A DNA stretch of 64,000 nt, from NCBI RefSeq assembly GCF_001245615.1, contig NZ_CWKH01000002.1, positions 1,054,001 to 1,118,000 of the forward strand. Reading direction: 5' to 3'. Every line of letters begins with the position of its first letter. Positions within the stretch are counted from its first letter, which is position 1. This DNA is from Mycolicibacterium neworleansense. GTDB taxonomy: Bacteria > Actinomycetota > Actinomycetes > Mycobacteriales > Mycobacteriaceae. The position numbers and the translations under genes are program-made. Under the pieces are notes generated by a model. The model saw only the letters and a program-made list of their open reading frames with translations. It was not told where the DNA came from and searched no databases. Of this stretch, positions 63,514 to 64,000 are shown one piece after another.

Positions 63514-64000
63514 TCAGCCGAATTCCAGCAGCGTGTAGGCCCCGCGAATCTGTCTCGTGGGCTTGAATTGCCAGAACGCCGGAAATGCGGTGCGGAAGAA
63601 CCATCCGCGTCCGCGCGGCATCGGCAGATCGTGCACTGCCTTGATGCCCGGCACGGTGTGCGCCAGGTCCGCGAGCTGCGCCGGTGACAGGCTGAACGGC
63701 ATCGGTGGCACGCGGTAGTGCCGCGATGATCGCATGCCCTTCGGCGCGAACTTCTTCACCAGCACGGGGGGAAGGTCGAAGATCATCTGGCCGCCCGGAA
63801 ATCGGCGGGCGCACTCGGCGATCAGGCCGAGCGCTTCCTCGGGCTGCAGGTACATCAGCAAGCCCTCGGCCGTGATGAATACCCCTTCGGTCCGGTCCAC
63901 CGCGTCCATCCAGCTGTAGTCCAGCGCCGACTGCGGCCGCACCCTGATGCGGTCGGACGCGGGCAGCAGCCGCTCGCGCAATTGGATGATGGGCGGGAAA
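63514..64000 (-). CDS. Leucine carboxyl methyltransferase-like SAM methyltransferase, C-terminal part (5' end outside window)
   Basis: About 162 residues of a class I methyltransferase, open to the right edge of the window, so its start and SAM-binding motif I are missing. GVFITAEGLLMYL near residue 40 of the visible part is characteristic of the LCM/PPM and mycobacterial O-methyltransferase group, as are FPGGQMIFDLPP and the helical C terminus. Substrate unknown. Confidence 0.82.
   Translation of the reverse strand, partial: FPPIIQLRERLLPASDRIRVRPQSALDYSWMDAVDRTEGVFITAEGLLMYLQPEEALGLIAECARRFPGGQMIFDLPPVLVKKFAPKGMRSSRHYRVPPMPFSLSPAQLADLAHTVPGIKAVHDLPMPRGRGWFFRTAFPAFWQFKPTRQIRGAYTLLEFG

Overview
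The window is from a fast-growing mycobacterium (Mycolicibacterium type). The evidence is high GC, many GTG starts, mycobacterial-only families (LppW, DUF1906, DUF732, PonA1, the four-gene histidine kinase/roadblock/DUF742/GTPase operon) and the gene order ponA1 - GT87 membrane protein - rpsF - ssb - rpsR - rplI - dnaB, which matches Mycobacterium tuberculosis Rv0050-Rv0058. No tRNA, rRNA, CRISPR array or insertion sequence was seen.

Bases 1-9720 are core: cell-wall synthase, ribosomal proteins, SSB and the replicative helicase. DnaB carries two inteins: a 137-residue class 3 mini-intein inside the P-loop and a 425-residue intein with a LAGLIDADG endonuclease. Bases 9905-21302 are accessory: an alpha/beta hydrolase, a family II (DHH) pyrophosphatase unusual for mycobacteria, then two oxidative operons (dioxygenase - alcohol dehydrogenase - aminotransferase; Baeyer-Villiger monooxygenase - esterase - amine oxidase - PucR regulator) around an inward-facing membrane protein gene. 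The two operons share the same promoter layout (AGTGCA-N3-TGCACT, then CGAAA, then GTAGT at identical spacing), so they probably form one regulon; I infer an undescribed amine or alicyclic-amine catabolic pathway.

Bases 21381-27452 hold a methyltransferase, LppW, exported cell-wall-type proteins and lipoproteins. Bases 27477-31663 encode a second type II topoisomerase like TopoNM of M. smegmatis. Bases 34174-37568 form a five-gene operon (catalase-like haem protein, cytochrome b561, secreted repeat protein, ECF sigma, anti-sigma) behind a SigL-like promoter. Bases 37616-54298 are mixed lipid, transport and redox genes with small regulators (PadR, TetR, ArsR), several next to clear operator-like palindromes, plus a serpin-like protein and an SRPBCC/acyl-CoA synthetase fusion.

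Bases 54319-64000 carry an MHYT sensor, the four-gene multicomponent signalling operon (Rv3365c-Rv3362c type), an L,D-transpeptidase, a Pro/Ala-rich exported protein that looks frameshifted, a zinc-ribbon/DUF732 membrane protein, an SDR and the 3' part of a methyltransferase. Genes are very closely packed, with many 4-bp start/stop overlaps and several convergent 3' overlaps.
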